64,000 nt of DNA from Blastocladiella emersonii ATCC 22665 (lineage: Eukaryota > Blastocladiomycota > Blastocladiomycetes > Blastocladiales > Blastocladiaceae), in NCBI GenBank assembly GCA_025594325.1, contig JANHCV010000008.1, forward strand, positions 1,302,001-1,366,000. The letters are read 5' to 3'. The position numbers and the translations under genes were made by a program. Shown in pieces: positions 1 to 10,440 of the stretch. The notes under the pieces were generated by a model. That model made no database searches, was not told the DNA's origin, and worked only from the letters and a program-made list of their open reading frames with translations. Numbering within the stretch: the stretch's first letter is position 1; every line of letters begins with the position of its first letter.

Positions 1-303
1 ACGGGCCGGATCGACTGTCACATAAATTCCAGGCGAAAACTGACCATTCGGGAACATAATCGTATTCGATTGGCTGACAGTAAAGCCGGGATGGCCCATC
101 GCGACAAGCCCCGCAGACGTCGGCAGCGGCTGACTTTGCAAAGTTGCCCGATCTGTCACTTGAATGCGCCACGACAAACCCGCGCGAATGTGCTGCAGCA
201 TCGCATTGAGGGAGTTCAGCAAGAGCGGCTCCGTGTAACTCTGGTCCACTGCCGCGCCTTCGGGGATGACAGAGTACACCATGAGGCCGAGAGTATGTTG
301 CAT
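1..303 (-). CDS. Gag-like family member, N-terminal part, runs off the window
   Basis: The frame is open for 101 codons from an ATG at 303 to the window edge. The ATG lies inside the recurrent start element (ACTCTATGCAAC). Residues about 24-42 (LLLNSLNAMLQHIRAGLSW) match the helix motif seen in other copies here, for example LLLLNSMNQRLCSIRAAL in the gene starting at 34606. The capsid-like core and zinc knuckle would lie outside the window, so the subfamily is uncertain. Function is unknown; the role as a Gag-derived protein is inferred from the paralogs. Confidence 0.6.
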   Translation of the reverse strand, partial: MQHTLGLMVYSVIPEGAAVDQSYTEPLLLNSLNAMLQHIRAGLSWRIQVTDRATLQSQPLPTSAGLVAMGHPGFTVSQSNTIMFPNGQFSPGIYVTVDPAR

Positions 304-491
304 AGAGTTACATCAACGTCCATTCCCCAGCATAACCGACGGGAGCAGAAAACTTGCGTTGCGTGCGGCGAGCGCGTCAAAGTCGCGCCAACTGGCGGTC
401 ACCTGACGCGTTGCCCCCCGCGTTTCCCTTCGTGAGCGCGATTTGTTCGCCCTCTCACTCCCCGCCTCCCTCACAAGCTCATGCAAAACAA

Positions 492-1443
492 ATGGATACC
501 CGAACAGACTTGCCGCAACGGTCTCACGGGCTCGACGCCCTCCCCGAGTTCCTGCTTGCTGCGATTCTCCGATTCGCGAGGCCGCGACGTGTCGTTTGCA
601 CGACGGCTTCCGCGCTTCTCAATGCTGCCCGCGATTTGCCCACACAATCGGCGTGGATGGCCCGGTACTTACGCTCCAGATTGCCAATTCAGATCGTGCA
701 ACGGTATTCATTCAATTTTCGGATCATTGGTACCGACCTCGGTGCCTACTTTGAGCGGCGCTTTATCGCCTCCACAATAAAAACACCGCCCAAAACCGTC
801 GGTAATCCAGCCCTCGACGAGCCACTGTTCTTCGCTTCCGCGTTCAAATGGCTTGCACAGCGGACTCGCCGCGTTCTGTTCCGCCCAGGTGAAGCTGTTG
901 CTTCGCTTGGCTCGGCCCTTTTGCAAATCCGAGACATTCAAACGATGCTCCGGCCGCCATTTACTTCGACCAAACGGCACCGCGGCCACTTGTGAGTGCT
1001 GCGATCTTGCAACTCAAATCGCGTGGTTTTCCGCGATCGAATCTATTGTTCAGCTTCAGTCCTGTACCCGGTGGACGCAGCTACTGCCTTCGCTTTTCAA
1101 ATCCGTCGTTGCAACTTTCTCGAAACCCGGCGGACTGGCTTCACACACTGGGTACGAGAACACAAGCACATGCGCTTTCGCGGAGCGGTACCCGCTGCTC
1201 CGCCTGCTCGCGATGCTCGTTGCCGCGGGCGTTGATGGTTTCTTCCCCTTTGACGAGAGCAAGCGTCGCAGGGTTCCGTTAGACGTCTGGCAGCTGGTCC
1301 CGAACGGCGCGCTCGACCGCACTCGCGATCTTGATTGGGTCCGCGCGACCAAGCGCGTCGTGTCGGGCAACCAGGCTGTCCTCTTGGAGCTTCGCCGGTG
1401 CGCACCCGTGCTCATGTCTCAGCTGGAGCAGCCGGGCGAGTGA
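492..1443 (+). CDS. F-box-like protein, reading frame interrupted
   Basis: The ATG at 492 follows ATGCAAAAC, a variant of the start element. The first frame runs to a stop at 993-995 and begins with an F-box-like stretch (LPEFLLAAILRF followed by hydrophobic and W positions). The likely continuation is the next frame, open from 781 to the stop at 1441-1443, ending with YPLLRLLAMLVAAGVDGF and WQLVPNGALD. A damaged copy of that tail lies at 3290-3538, which supports it as real coding sequence. I could not find a GT-AG pair that joins the frames cleanly, so this is either a gene with an intron I cannot place or a frameshifted pseudogene. Confidence 0.4.
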
Positions 1444-1686
1444 GTATGTGTTTCTGTGTTTTCGCGACATATTATTTCATCTGCATGCATAGCGGCTGGC
1501 GCAAACGCTTCGCTTCCCGGCACTGTAAGAGTGACAAGCGAACGCGATGGTCACCTCCGCGTGACATTTCCGTCAGCGCTGTCGGCTGTGGCGTAGCGTC
1601 CGCCGATCGGCCGTCGACGCTAAGATGAATCCCTCACTCAGAGCAAAGCGCCCCACCACCCGCGCTGCTATGTAACTTGAAGCATT

Positions 1687-3270
1687 ATGGACAGCGCATC
1701 ATATGAAACTCATAGGCCTATTGAGCGCCGCGTGGAGACGCTATTTACATCGCTCCACCTGAGAGCGCAGTTGACCCGTGAATCGCGAGCCGTGATGCCC
1801 TGTTCTTGCGCCTCAGTCTGCTCCCTGGTGAGCAGCTAGCGAGGCTTCAAGCTCGCATGATTGATACGACCAAGGTTTTGAGCGACGCCGACGAAACGGG
1901 CGCTGTAGCACAAGCAGAGCTTGCAGCTGTCTCGCGTGAGTCGGTGCCAGTGCCCGTTCCCATAGTCGAGCGGGATCGCACTTCAACCCCCTCGTCCCAA
2001 CATCTTTCCAGGCCGACATCGGTGCCCAGTCCGACGTACTCGGAAGGTGTGCCACCTAAACAGCTTCATAACTCAACGGAGCCGGACTTCGCCGCCCTGA
2101 TGGAGCGGGACGCGCCATATTTCTGCTCCCGACGGCGCGATATCCCACCCGAGAAGGATCTCCGTAGGCCGGCACACTTTCTCAAACAGCTTCGTTCCGT
2201 GGCACCACACGCAAGCCTGGTCTCTCTTATCCTCGCTGCGCGCACTCTCATCCCGACAAGCGTGTATGCCGTGTGCTGCGCGACGCTTTCCGTGTCAATG
2301 AACGACCAGGAAGCGGCCAACGCATTCTGCCGCGCAGCCAATCCCCGTTCGAACGGGCCGTGGGTCGGCATATGGCTATAGCTGGCTCCATGGTCGCGCA
2401 GCGAGATTCGCGAGTTTTACAACTTGTTCCGCTTGCGACCCGGCGAGGTGGTTCATGTTACGCCCGAATTCGTGCGGGAGCAGCATATCAAGCTCACGTT
2501 TGTTGGGATGATTGAGAGCAAGTTCGGGCCAGTGTGTGGTTCTATCCGCCAGATTATCGATGACGACAACGGGTCTCTTGTCGGCATTGTTGCCAAATAC
2601 GATCGATTGGCGAGGTCGGAGCGATCTTCAACCAACGGCGTTTAGGCGAGGTCCCCAAGGCTTCCCTCGATTGCAGCCCCAGTAGCGTTTCTTTCTCGCT
2701 CTCGCTCTCGCTCGCGCTGGGATTCGTAGTTTTGAACTTGGTCAAACTCGCTGTATCGCTCACGTTCACAAACCCCATCTCGCGCGACGACGCACCATCG
2801 AGATCATTGACGGAAACGCTCTTATTCTCGCTCACCTCCCGCTCACGCCCGCGATCCCGCCGTCACTTGCCAGCTCCGCGGCGGTGCGATACTTTGCCAG
2901 GCCGCCGGTTCCACAATTGCTCGCGCTCGCCCGCCCATCGCGATCCTTAGAGCAAGACGGCGGACTGCGTGCTGTACAGCGACCCTGACGTGGATCTCAT
3001 CCAACGCTTGCACGCGGCGCCTCACAGCACCGAGGCCTGCCCACTCTTGGATCAGCCTCGTTCGCTTGCGCGAGAGCTCGTGTTCACGCTTGCTCGATCT
3101 CGGATTTCCAGTCCCACCGCCACCTCACGCCAAGCGCTTGCGGGGGTGACGGAAGAATGGCTCAAGCGGATCCGCGGATCCCGCGCGGGACACAACCCAA
3201 GACCGCGCGCAGCTTGAAGTGGTGTCGAGGGATGCTCGGGACGCTGCTCCAGCTGATCCCACGGAGCTCT
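1687..3270 (+). pseudogene. Subfamily A Gag-like pseudogene
   Basis: It starts at ATG 1687, just after ATGTAACTTGAAGCATT, with the A-type helix motif (TLFTSLHLRAQLTR). The frame shifts near 1800. A capsid-like core follows (VSLILAARTLIPTSVYAVCC) with an in-frame TAG at 2379-2381 and continuation to another TAG near 2643, then a decayed Arg-Ser tract. The zinc knuckle near 2968-3042 reads CVLY instead of CxxC, so one ligand is lost while the distal HSTEAC survives. The tail (LKWCRGMLGTLL) matches intact A copies. Several stops and at least two frameshifts make it a pseudogene. Confidence 0.75.
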
Positions 3271-3289
3271 CATCGCGACCTGGGTACAC

Positions 3290-3538
3290 GAATCCCAGCG
3301 ACTGTGCGTTCGCCGAGCTATTCCCGCTGCGCCTCCTGCTCTCGATTCTCGTCGCCGCGGATATCGACGGGTTCCGCTCGAGATTTGGCAACTGATTCCG
3401 GATGGCGCGCTCGACGTCGCTCGCGATGCGGACTGGATCCGCGCCACCGAGGCCATTGTGTCGAGCGACGAGGCTGTCCTGGCGGAGCTTCACCGCTGCG
3501 CACCTACGTCCGCGGCAAAGGAGACGAGCCTAGGGTGA
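3290..3538 (+). pseudogene. Fragment of the tail of the 492-1443 gene family
   Basis: Two frames here resemble the C-terminus of the gene at 492-1443: CAFAELFPLRLLLSILVAAD matches CAFAERYPLLRLLAMLVAAG, and WQLIPDGALD matches WQLVPNGALD. A frameshift near 3385 separates the parts. No start or N-terminal half is present. It directly follows the A pseudogene, so it looks like a duplicate left by a local rearrangement. Confidence 0.6.
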
Positions 3539-3702
3539 GCATGTTTCTCCTCAGCTCGCGGACTATAATTGTGATTGCAAATGTTTATGGAAACCCTCTT
3601 TGCGATGCACTATTGCGCGCCAAGCCTAAGCGCAAGGCGGATACTCATGACCGCGCTAGAGCATAGGTTTAGCCGCGACGCAGCTCGCTCAGGGCCACAA
3701 TA

Positions 3703-4716
3703 TCAGTGTGAAGGAGGGCGAGAGGATGCGCGAACAACGTCGTTGACAAGCGCGGTAAATGAAGTAATCTTGGGCCAGCTATTTTTGAACACTGCGAAGG
3801 CCTTGGCGTTGATGCCGATATCCGCGCAACAGGGACCGAGCATGCCGAGATAGAGCCCCTTGAGATGAGCTGAGCGGTCGATCTCGTGCAGCGAAATGGC
3901 GCGCCCAACGAACGTCATGAAGCGTTCAGTGAAGCGTTCAACCGATTCGCCCTTGGTCCGCGAGAGAGCACACCAGTCGTCGAGCCACGCGGGTCGACGC
4001 TGCGGGTCAAATGCATCGAGAAATACGCGGCGAGCACAATCGTCGGACATATCTGACCGCAAGAGGATCGCGTACGAGCGATACAGCGGGATATTCACCA
4101 CGCTGCGCGCAAGGAGGAGCCCTCGCGCAAGATGGCCGGGCGGGCATTCTGATGCCAGGTTGTCAATAAACTGGAGCAAGTTGTTGCGAAGGTCGGGTGA
4201 ATCGAGTGCGGGGCCTTGCGGAGTGAAGGTGGGGGCTGGCGCGCAACGAAGGATGCGGTGACGAAGCTGGGTGTTGGAGATACTCTTGACGACACCAATA
4301 TTGGGTGCTGCTTGGGGAAGCGGCGGCTGGCTTGCAGGCGCCGGATCATCTAGCGACGAATGTAGCGTTGAACTTGGCGAGTGAGGGTGAGTGCCGATGC
4401 GTGTGGGAGGGCAGGTGTCGCCCACGTAGTCAGAAGGGATTGGGGCATGAGACAGGGTCTGTTCCCGAGGCCCAATACTTGGCGAGAAAGCAATCGGATT
4501 GCGGTCGGGTGATGCGTTCTTGGATGCAATAACTCGGCAATCCGGTTGCGTGGAAGCATCGTGGTCTGGAACAAATAGCTCGGTTTGAAGCCGCTGGGAC
4601 ATAATTGCGTGAAAGCACTGCAGTCGGGCGCTCATGGACGCCAGCAGGGCCGACCCGTCCAATGTGGACTCCGCTGGCTCGCCTCCGACCCGAACCAAGT
4701 GCGAAAATGAATCCAT
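3703..4716 (-). CDS. Subfamily B Gag-like protein, short form without zinc knuckle
   Basis: A 337-residue open frame from ATG 4716. It carries the helix motif (LLASMSARLQCFHAIMSQRL, about residues 25-44), a Ser/Pro-rich linker and the B-type capsid-like core (LLLARSVVNIPLYRSYAILL, then RRPAWLDDWCAL, then ESVERFTERFM). It ends just after the core, so it lacks the Arg-Ser tract, zinc knuckle and tail found in the copies at 21876 and 23588. The ORF itself is undamaged. The start element lies at about 4721-4735, and the composite ACGCGT/CACATG motif about 130 bp upstream. It may be a genuine short isoform-like paralog or a 3' truncation. Confidence 0.7.
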   Translation of the reverse strand: MDSFSHLVRVGGEPAESTLDGSALLASMSARLQCFHAIMSQRLQTELFVPDHDASTQPDCRVIASKNASPDRNPIAFSPSIGPREQTLSHAPIPSDYVGDTCPPTRIGTHPHSPSSTLHSSLDDPAPASQPPLPQAAPNIGVVKSISNTQLRHRILRCAPAPTFTPQGPALDSPDLRNNLLQFIDNLASECPPGHLARGLLLARSVVNIPLYRSYAILLRSDMSDDCARRVFLDAFDPQRRPAWLDDWCALSRTKGESVERFTERFMTFVGRAISLHEIDRSAHLKGLYLGMLGPCCADIGINAKAFAVFKNSWPKITSFTALVNDVVRASSRPPSH

Positions 4717-4840
4717 AGAACGTGTTGCATAGAGTTAAACATTGGTCTGGCGAGAAGGGTACACTTCGGGTGAGACAGAACCGCGCGGAGGGTCCCGCGG
4801 CGCGCGAGACAGCGCAGACAACTGTGGCGCTCACGCGGCC

Positions 4841-4870
4841 GATCACATGATAGCTCGACGCGTCTCGCAC
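4841..4870 (-). promoter_or_regulatory. Composite CACATG / ACGCGT upstream motif
   Basis: The + strand reads GATCACATGATAG followed by CTCGACGCGTCTCGCA. The same pair of words recurs upstream of other genes in the window. ACGCGT is the MluI cell-cycle box bound by MBF in yeasts and CACRTG resembles an E-box; binding here is not shown. The distance to the start codon of the 3703-4716 gene is about 130 bp. Confidence 0.5.
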
Positions 4871-5089
4871 GTTTTCGAGTTGCTGAGCGCGCCCTTCGAC
4901 GTTGCTCACAGCTTAGGGCGGGCCTTCAAGGGCATTGCGAGAGGTGCCAATTCGCTTCGTGAGGAATGCGTGTACGAGTGCCGCTGCGCCAGGGTAACGG
5001 TCATCGCCTCGAAATGCAGCTTCGGCTTCGTGATCAATCAAGACTCTCCGAGAACACAAAACATATCGTATATTCATGAACACCCGCCC

Positions 5090-6793
5090 TCACGCTGACG
5101 GTTCGGTTTGGACAGGCGAATTGGGCACCTGCGCTCGGTGCCACGCGATACCCTGCGCTGTAAAACCGTTGCCAACAGCGGTGACAGCAGAAATGCGGCG
5201 ACCAGCAGCAAAACGGTTACCAATACATTGAAGAAACGTGTCGTCGAGCCCACAATGGTTGAAGGCCACCGATTCAAGCGAGCCGGGCATCAGGTCGAGA
5301 ATCGAGAGTGCCGTACTAGATCCAAGCATTGTAATATGGATGAGCTTGAGCACTCGGAGTTCAGTGGAAGTCAACCGCGCTGCGAGTTGCAAGAGACCCG
5401 CAGCGGTTGCGTGGGCTTGTTCAAACGTCAGTTCAATAAGTGAAGGCGGAAAGTTATGCGCAAGCGCAGCGATGACTCGGTCGCTGAGTTCAAAGTCTTC
5501 AAGGTAAAGGACCTTGAGCGTCGATGGAAGTGCACTCATAACGCTGCAAAGGCCCTTGCCACGCAGATCACATTGGAACAAGCGGAGCTCCGTGAGCCCA
5601 GGCGGCATATGAGAAGCAAGAAGTTGAGCGCCCACCTTGTCAAACGCACCGTCTAGCTCCAGCTTGAGGAGCGTCCGCGGTAGTCGACCTGCGATGACGC
5701 GCAAAGCAGAAGCTGTGCTATTGCAGAATATTCCAATGATAAGCTCCTGCAGCGCGGGCGGGAGACCCGCCATGAGCAGCGCGCAATCCTTGAGGCTGAC
5801 TTTGGTCCAAGTGAGTGCGAAGGAAACGAGTCCATGCGGCAGTTTACTTGTCAAGCAAGCTACTGTGTCGTCTGCGAGTTTGGTCTGGATGAGAGCAAGT
5901 CGGCGTAGCGAGGGGGGCAAGTGGTGGTAAAGCAGCGCAGGCGCAGCCCAAAGTTCGCCAGCGTCACATTCGATTATAAGCTCCTTGATGGTCGCAGGGA
6001 GCCAACCGTGAGGATCAGCGGAGCCCGTAACGGCTCGATCAAGCCAAAAGTTGCAGTTTAACACCACTTTTCTCGCCGTGCTCGAGGCAACAATTTTCGA
6101 AAGAATATCGTAAGTGAAGCACGAGGCCTTGAACTCGATTGTGTCGACCTTTTGTGCCGGCGCGGCAAGCGCATCAGCAAGCTTGCGTGCGCCGTGTTCG
6201 GTCATTCGAACACCCTCGATCAGTAGACGGCTCGCGGAACCTGAAGCAACGCCACGGCTGACACGGTCTGCCAGGATGACACCGGCCATGCGGTCGTCGC
6301 CGCTCTACACAAGACGGATGCGTTCAGCCCACTAATATTGAGCGATCAGCTCAAGCTCGTCGATACGTACTCCACCAAGACGACGCTGGGCCGCCCGAAA
6401 CAATGAGCCGTCCACGTCAAGGAGAAGACGTAGCAGCCGCTTGGTGACGCTTGGACCGCGAAGGTCACCGAAGGGTAACTCGAAGTGGCGCCACCAGTCA
6501 ATCACATCAATGCGCTTATTCGAAAGGACGCGTTCGAGCGAGACCTCGCTGGCGAGAATCGGGCGACCACTCGCTCTGCGCAACTCGAGAGCCCAAATTT
6601 GGCCATTCACGGCCGCTTCGAGCAGCGGAAAGTTAAGTGAGACATGCTCGACGATAGTGGGGAACAAGCGCGGAGCGTCGACACGGCGCAAGACTCGCGC
6701 GTACTGCGCAAGTCCGTCACGGTCCGCCGGGTCGTGGAGAAGGACGGCTCTGATAAGTATGTCCTCGAGCACGAGTGTTGCATTAAGTTTCAT
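5090..6793 (-). CDS. Leucine-rich repeat protein, two exons
   Basis: Exon 1 is 6793-6371 and exon 2 is 6304-5090, joined in frame by a 66-nt GT-AG intron (6370-6305) with donor GTACGT, a CTGAAC branch-like word and acceptor TGTAG. The product is about 545 residues. The N-terminal third (MKLNATLVLEDIL...) includes a DVIDWWRH segment that resembles the WW-containing ankyrin-like units I recall from zoosporic fungi. The remainder is a run of ribonuclease-inhibitor-type LRRs with a recurring LPxxLxxLxL core (LPPSLRRLAL, LPRTLLKLEL, LPSTLKVLYL). The start overlaps the start element (ATGAAACTTAATGCAAC). It is probably a scaffold or substrate-recognition protein. Confidence 0.75.
6305..6370 (-). other. 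Intron of the LRR gene
   Basis: GTACGT donor, CTGAAC about 25 nt before the end, GTGTAG acceptor. Without splicing, exon 1 hits a TAG; with splicing, the two halves join in frame. Confidence 0.7.
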
Positions 6794-7248
6794 GGTGTCG
6801 TTGCATGTGGTTCGTGTGTCTCGTGGAGTCGAGAGCGACCGGCCCGGGGAAGTCGCGAAGACGCTCGAGCCGGAGGTCGAGCCGGGATCGCGTGATCACG
6901 GCGTGATATCGCGACGCGTATTCGCTCGCAGTCGAGCATGGCGGCCGATCAGCTCACGTCGCAAACCAGCATTAATTAGCTGGGAGGGCACGTGCGGGTG
7001 GATGCAGCGGGGCGACAAGCGGTCGCGCAAGCGGGACCGAGAGGAAGGCTGGGAAAGAGCGCGTCGCTGTTGATCATGAGATGCAACAGAAGAAGAAGCA
7101 GGTAGACCTCGTGGCTTTCGGTGCTCGCCGGGATGCACGCGACTAGAAGCGGCGGTTTGAGTAGGTACGCTCGATTCGGCCGAGGTCCGCTCGCGGTTAG
7201 GCCTCGGAGCAGTTGGTATCAAGCTCGATGATGAAGTTTCCGAAAAAG
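6794..7248. other. Intergenic, promoter side of the LRR gene
   Basis: No convincing gene. It contains GCGTGATCACGGCGTGATAT and a GACGCG word near 6891-6918, which loosely resemble the composite upstream motif. Confidence 0.4.
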
Positions 7249-7858
7249 TACCAGTTTTGTTGGCTTCTCAACCAAGTGGTCCATGTCACACCAGCTCTCT
7301 TGTACCAGCGGCACATGAAGCACGTTTTCAATATCCGCGTGTTCCAGGATATCCGCTGGAGCCCATGGACTGTGCGGAAAATGATCGTCGACTCGCAAAT
7401 TTCTTTCACCGACATGGTCAGAGAGTACGTGGAGCTTGGCAGTGTTCGCGCCATTTCGAGCGACTATGGCCCTGACTCCGTCCAGGATTCTCCTCGCCGG
7501 TCGAGTTCTCGTTCGCCTCCACTGCCGCGCTCGGACTTTCAGTATCAACCTCTGGAGCGTCCTCCGGGCCACTTGCAGGGAGATTTGGTTGCTCGATTCT
7601 CAGTATCGCCTTGTGCAACAGCAACTTCCGCCCGCTCAGGCACGAAGCGTCCTATCGCAGCGCTCGCCCCGTGCAGCTTCTGCGTTCAATACGGTTCCGA
7701 GTCCGCACCCGAGCACTCGAGCAACCGTGCTCCAGCTGCTTGCCCGAACTTGCACCAGTCGGCTCTACATGCTAAGCTTCTTGTCACGACATCGCGCAAG
7801 CTTGATATCGACATTCTGCCGTCTTCAACTCCTCCCCATGAACCCATCGCCGAAACGG
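7249..7858 (+). pseudogene. Subfamily C Gag-like gene, left half of a split copy
   Basis: From the word ACCAGTTTTGTTGG onward it closely follows the intact C gene at 16590-18188 (CWLLNQVVHVTPALL, HVFNIRVFQDIRWSP, Arg-Ser tract, CSFCVQYGSESAPE). The N-terminal 260 or so residues are missing. The knuckle has lost its His: NRAPAAC replaces NHAPSAC. Similarity stops near 7858, and the rest of the gene reappears at 11838, so about 4 kb separates the halves. Confidence 0.8.
7845..7858 (+). repeat. 14-bp inverted repeat, left junction of the 4-kb segment
   Basis: CATCGCCGAAACGG here is the exact reverse complement of CCGTTTCGGCGATG at 11839-11852. The two copies sit at the two points where the C gene is interrupted. 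Confidence 0.6.
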
Positions 7859-7861
7859 TCC

Positions 7862-8000
7862 TGGCGACGCGAGGGCTGACGCCAGCAGGGGTTAGAACCC
7901 TTGACGCCAGACCCCTGACGCCAGGTCGGCGGCGGTCCCAGCCAAACTCGCGTCGGGGCTGGCGTCAGCCTCGGCCGGACCTGACCCAGGTCTGACGCGA
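7862..8000. repeat. Cluster of TGACGCCAG / CTGGCGTCA words
   Basis: At least four copies or near copies of CTGACGCCAG or its complement occur within 140 bp (for example GGCTGACGCCAGC, TTGACGCCAGACC, CTGACGCCAGGTC, GGCTGGCGTCAGCC). A matching cluster lies at 11688-11822, just inside the other junction. Confidence 0.65.
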
Positions 8001-8336
8001 GGGGGTCCGGTTCGCAACGCGAGAGTCCCGGCTCTCCGCCACGTGTACCTCGATCACGAACCATGAATCCTACTCTTCTCCAACTTGATGCAACTTGTTT
8101 ATGAGCGACTATGAGAGACTTTGCCGCGGCGGAGAGAGGTGTTGCGCTCCAACTCGTCGTCAGCCCTCGAGGAAGGGTCGTTTGCGAGCGCGAAACACGC
8201 CAAGTCACCGCCGCGGTAGTTGAGAAAACGAGGGCATGTATTTCAACCAGCGGCGCCTCCCACGCGCCGCAGCTCGTTCTCGTCGCGAATACTGCAAGGG
8301 ACGGCGCTCGCTACGCCGCGGGACCCGACGGGTCCC
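8001..8336. other. Stretch without a recognised gene
   Basis: It contains one isolated ATGCAACTTG word near 8089 and short open frames with no recognisable domain. Confidence 0.4.
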
Positions 8337-9845
8337 CTACACCACCACCTCGAGCAGGTCGCGCTCCCACAGGTACGCCATGAGCGCGGCCGACCCCGCG
8401 CAGTCGAACGGGTTGAGCAGCCACTCCCGGTACTCGCTGTCGAGCTTGAAGTTGGCTGCGCCTGCGGTCGTCGGCGCCGCGGGCCGATCGTAGTTAGGCA
8501 CGACGTGAACGAACGTCTGGAAGGCCGCCACGCCCACGGCGTGGTACCAACCGAGACCCATCCCCGGCACCGCGGGATGCAGGGCAAGGACCTGCACCGG
8601 GATGTTCTTCTACTTTTTGCTGCCGCCTGACGCGTCGTCCTGGACGCGGAACTGCTCGACGATGGCCACGTCGTGCTCGGTGCCGTTGTGCGTGAAGTGT
8701 AGCGCGGCGGCCAGCTTCCCGACGCGGTACTTCTTGTCCGACGTGAGATACTACCGTACGCGAGATAATAGCAGATGTCAGCGACCGAATCGTTCGGTGC
8801 GAGCTCAGCAAGCAGCGGACCATGACCCAGTCCGCGTGCGACTTGCCGCGGGTTGGGAACTCGCACTTGCCCGTAATCTGCTTGTTGCGGAACCTGCCGA
8901 GCGAGAAGGCCTCGAACGAGATTGCCTTGGACATGAGGAACTACACGCATCGCGAGCCGGGAAGCGTCAGTTCTTCGTCAATTTGATGCAGATCGCGCGC
9001 ACGCGGGTACCTTGCCGTCGTCAGGGCCCAGCAGCGGGTCGTCGGCCGCGTGATGCGCCGAGAGTCCAGCATCCTCGGCCAGGTAACCGTGGAGGATCTG
9101 GGCAAGGAACGGGATCTGAGTCGAGAGCTGGTCCACGCTCGAGCTCGCGGTCGTGCCGAACGAGAAGTGTACCTCGCGCCCGGGATCAAACTTGATGCGG
9201 TCAGACGTTGTCGCCTTGAGCGTGGTCAGGCGCACGTCGGCCAGGTACTTGAAGACCTCGTCCATGCCCTCGTATTCCTGTGATGCGATAGTGACGACGC
9301 GAGCGTTAGTGATGCTCCACGGCGCGCGAGAGTCAGCGATTCTGTATCGCGGGGTCACACTCCCTCACGAGCGCGCTCGCACGATCGCCTGCAGGGCCAC
9401 GCACGAGGCCGCGCGCGAAAAAAGCTGCTCGGACGAGGTCGCCGTGTGGTTTGTGAGCTTGGCCGCGATCTAGGCGTTGAACTTGTGCGAGCGCTCCGTC
9501 GCCTCGGTCGACAGGATCGTGTTGGGACCAAAGCGCTTGATGATATCAACGTGTTTGCTCAGGCAGCGGTGCTTGGGCGTGCGTAGTTGTTGTAGCGCGC
9601 GGGGCACACATACACGCAGCGAGCGGCCAGGTCAAACCGACCGAGGACCGGTGCCGCGTACGCGAGCGACCAGTCACTCGGCGCTGATCCGCGGAGCAGA
9701 GTGCAGTGGAGCTCATAGAGCGTGAGAACTTTGAACTTGACGAGTTCCGACGGCGAGATTGGGGCAGTGTGAGCGCAGACACACGGATTTGACCGTTCCA
9801 GGCATAGCAAGAGGTAGAGCTCGACATTACAGGTCGGTTACATAG
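8337..9845 (-). pseudogene. Decayed transposase-like gene (KDZ/plant-type tail)
   Basis: Several minus-strand frame fragments line up in order. Near 9560-9470 is KRFGPNTILSTEATERSH followed by LTNHTATSSEQL. From memory this resembles the RRFGP...STE..E...SNH.A.S block of KDZ-type transposase-like proteins common in fungi. Upstream is LVKFKVLTLYELHCTLL; downstream are MDEVFKYLADVRLTTL and, at 8597-8337, YREWLLNPFD...AYLWERDLLEV. At least one in-frame TAG and several frameshifts interrupt it. The 5' end carries a start-element variant (ACTCTATGTAACC at 9845). It lies inside the segment that splits the C gene, so it may belong to the inserted DNA. Confidence 0.45.
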
Positions 9846-9858
9846 AGTCATTGAGTGG

Positions 9859-10440
9859 AGTTACATGGTGCGTCGAGCGGTGAGGGAGGCGAAGGACGCG
9901 AAGGTCACGCCACGTGACGCTTCCGCCCTTCGCCGATCCTTCTTCAGCGCGCGCGTTGGGCGCGGATGGCTGCCGCTCCCGCCGACCCGCCAAGTCCCCG
10001 CCCGACCCCACCCACCACCATGCAATCGACACACTCTGCTCTTGCGACTCGCACGCAGCCCCGCCCGTACGTTGCCCGCACCGCGTCGGCCATGGCGGCG
10101 CCCGCGTCGTGAGGCCAGCTTCGCCGCGTCGCTCGCCGTGTCCGAGTCGTGTCCGCGGCCTCCACGCTCGCCTAAGACGACGGACCGACCCCCACGACGT
10201 GCTCGGGGCCACCAAGGAAGCGTGCGTCGCCGCGGCGGTGCATCCGCGTCGTGCTGAGTCGCCGCGAGCGCGCATTTTCCGTCGACTCATTCTCCCCACT
10301 CCCTCCCCTCCCCTCGAAACTCTTCGCCCTCGCCACGCGCGGGACTGCTGCCGATCGTCCTCCGCGGCGGATAGGCTCGGTTCCGCCTGTCATCACCCCC
10401 TTATCACTCGCCGCCTTGGACACGTCGTTCGAACCACGCT
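9859..10440. other. Pro/Arg-rich open frames, no recognised gene
   Basis: Long open frames exist on both strands but read as GC-rich low complexity. The only suggestive feature is GCCACGTGACGC near 9909-9920, an E-box-like word beside a GACGC. Confidence 0.35.
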
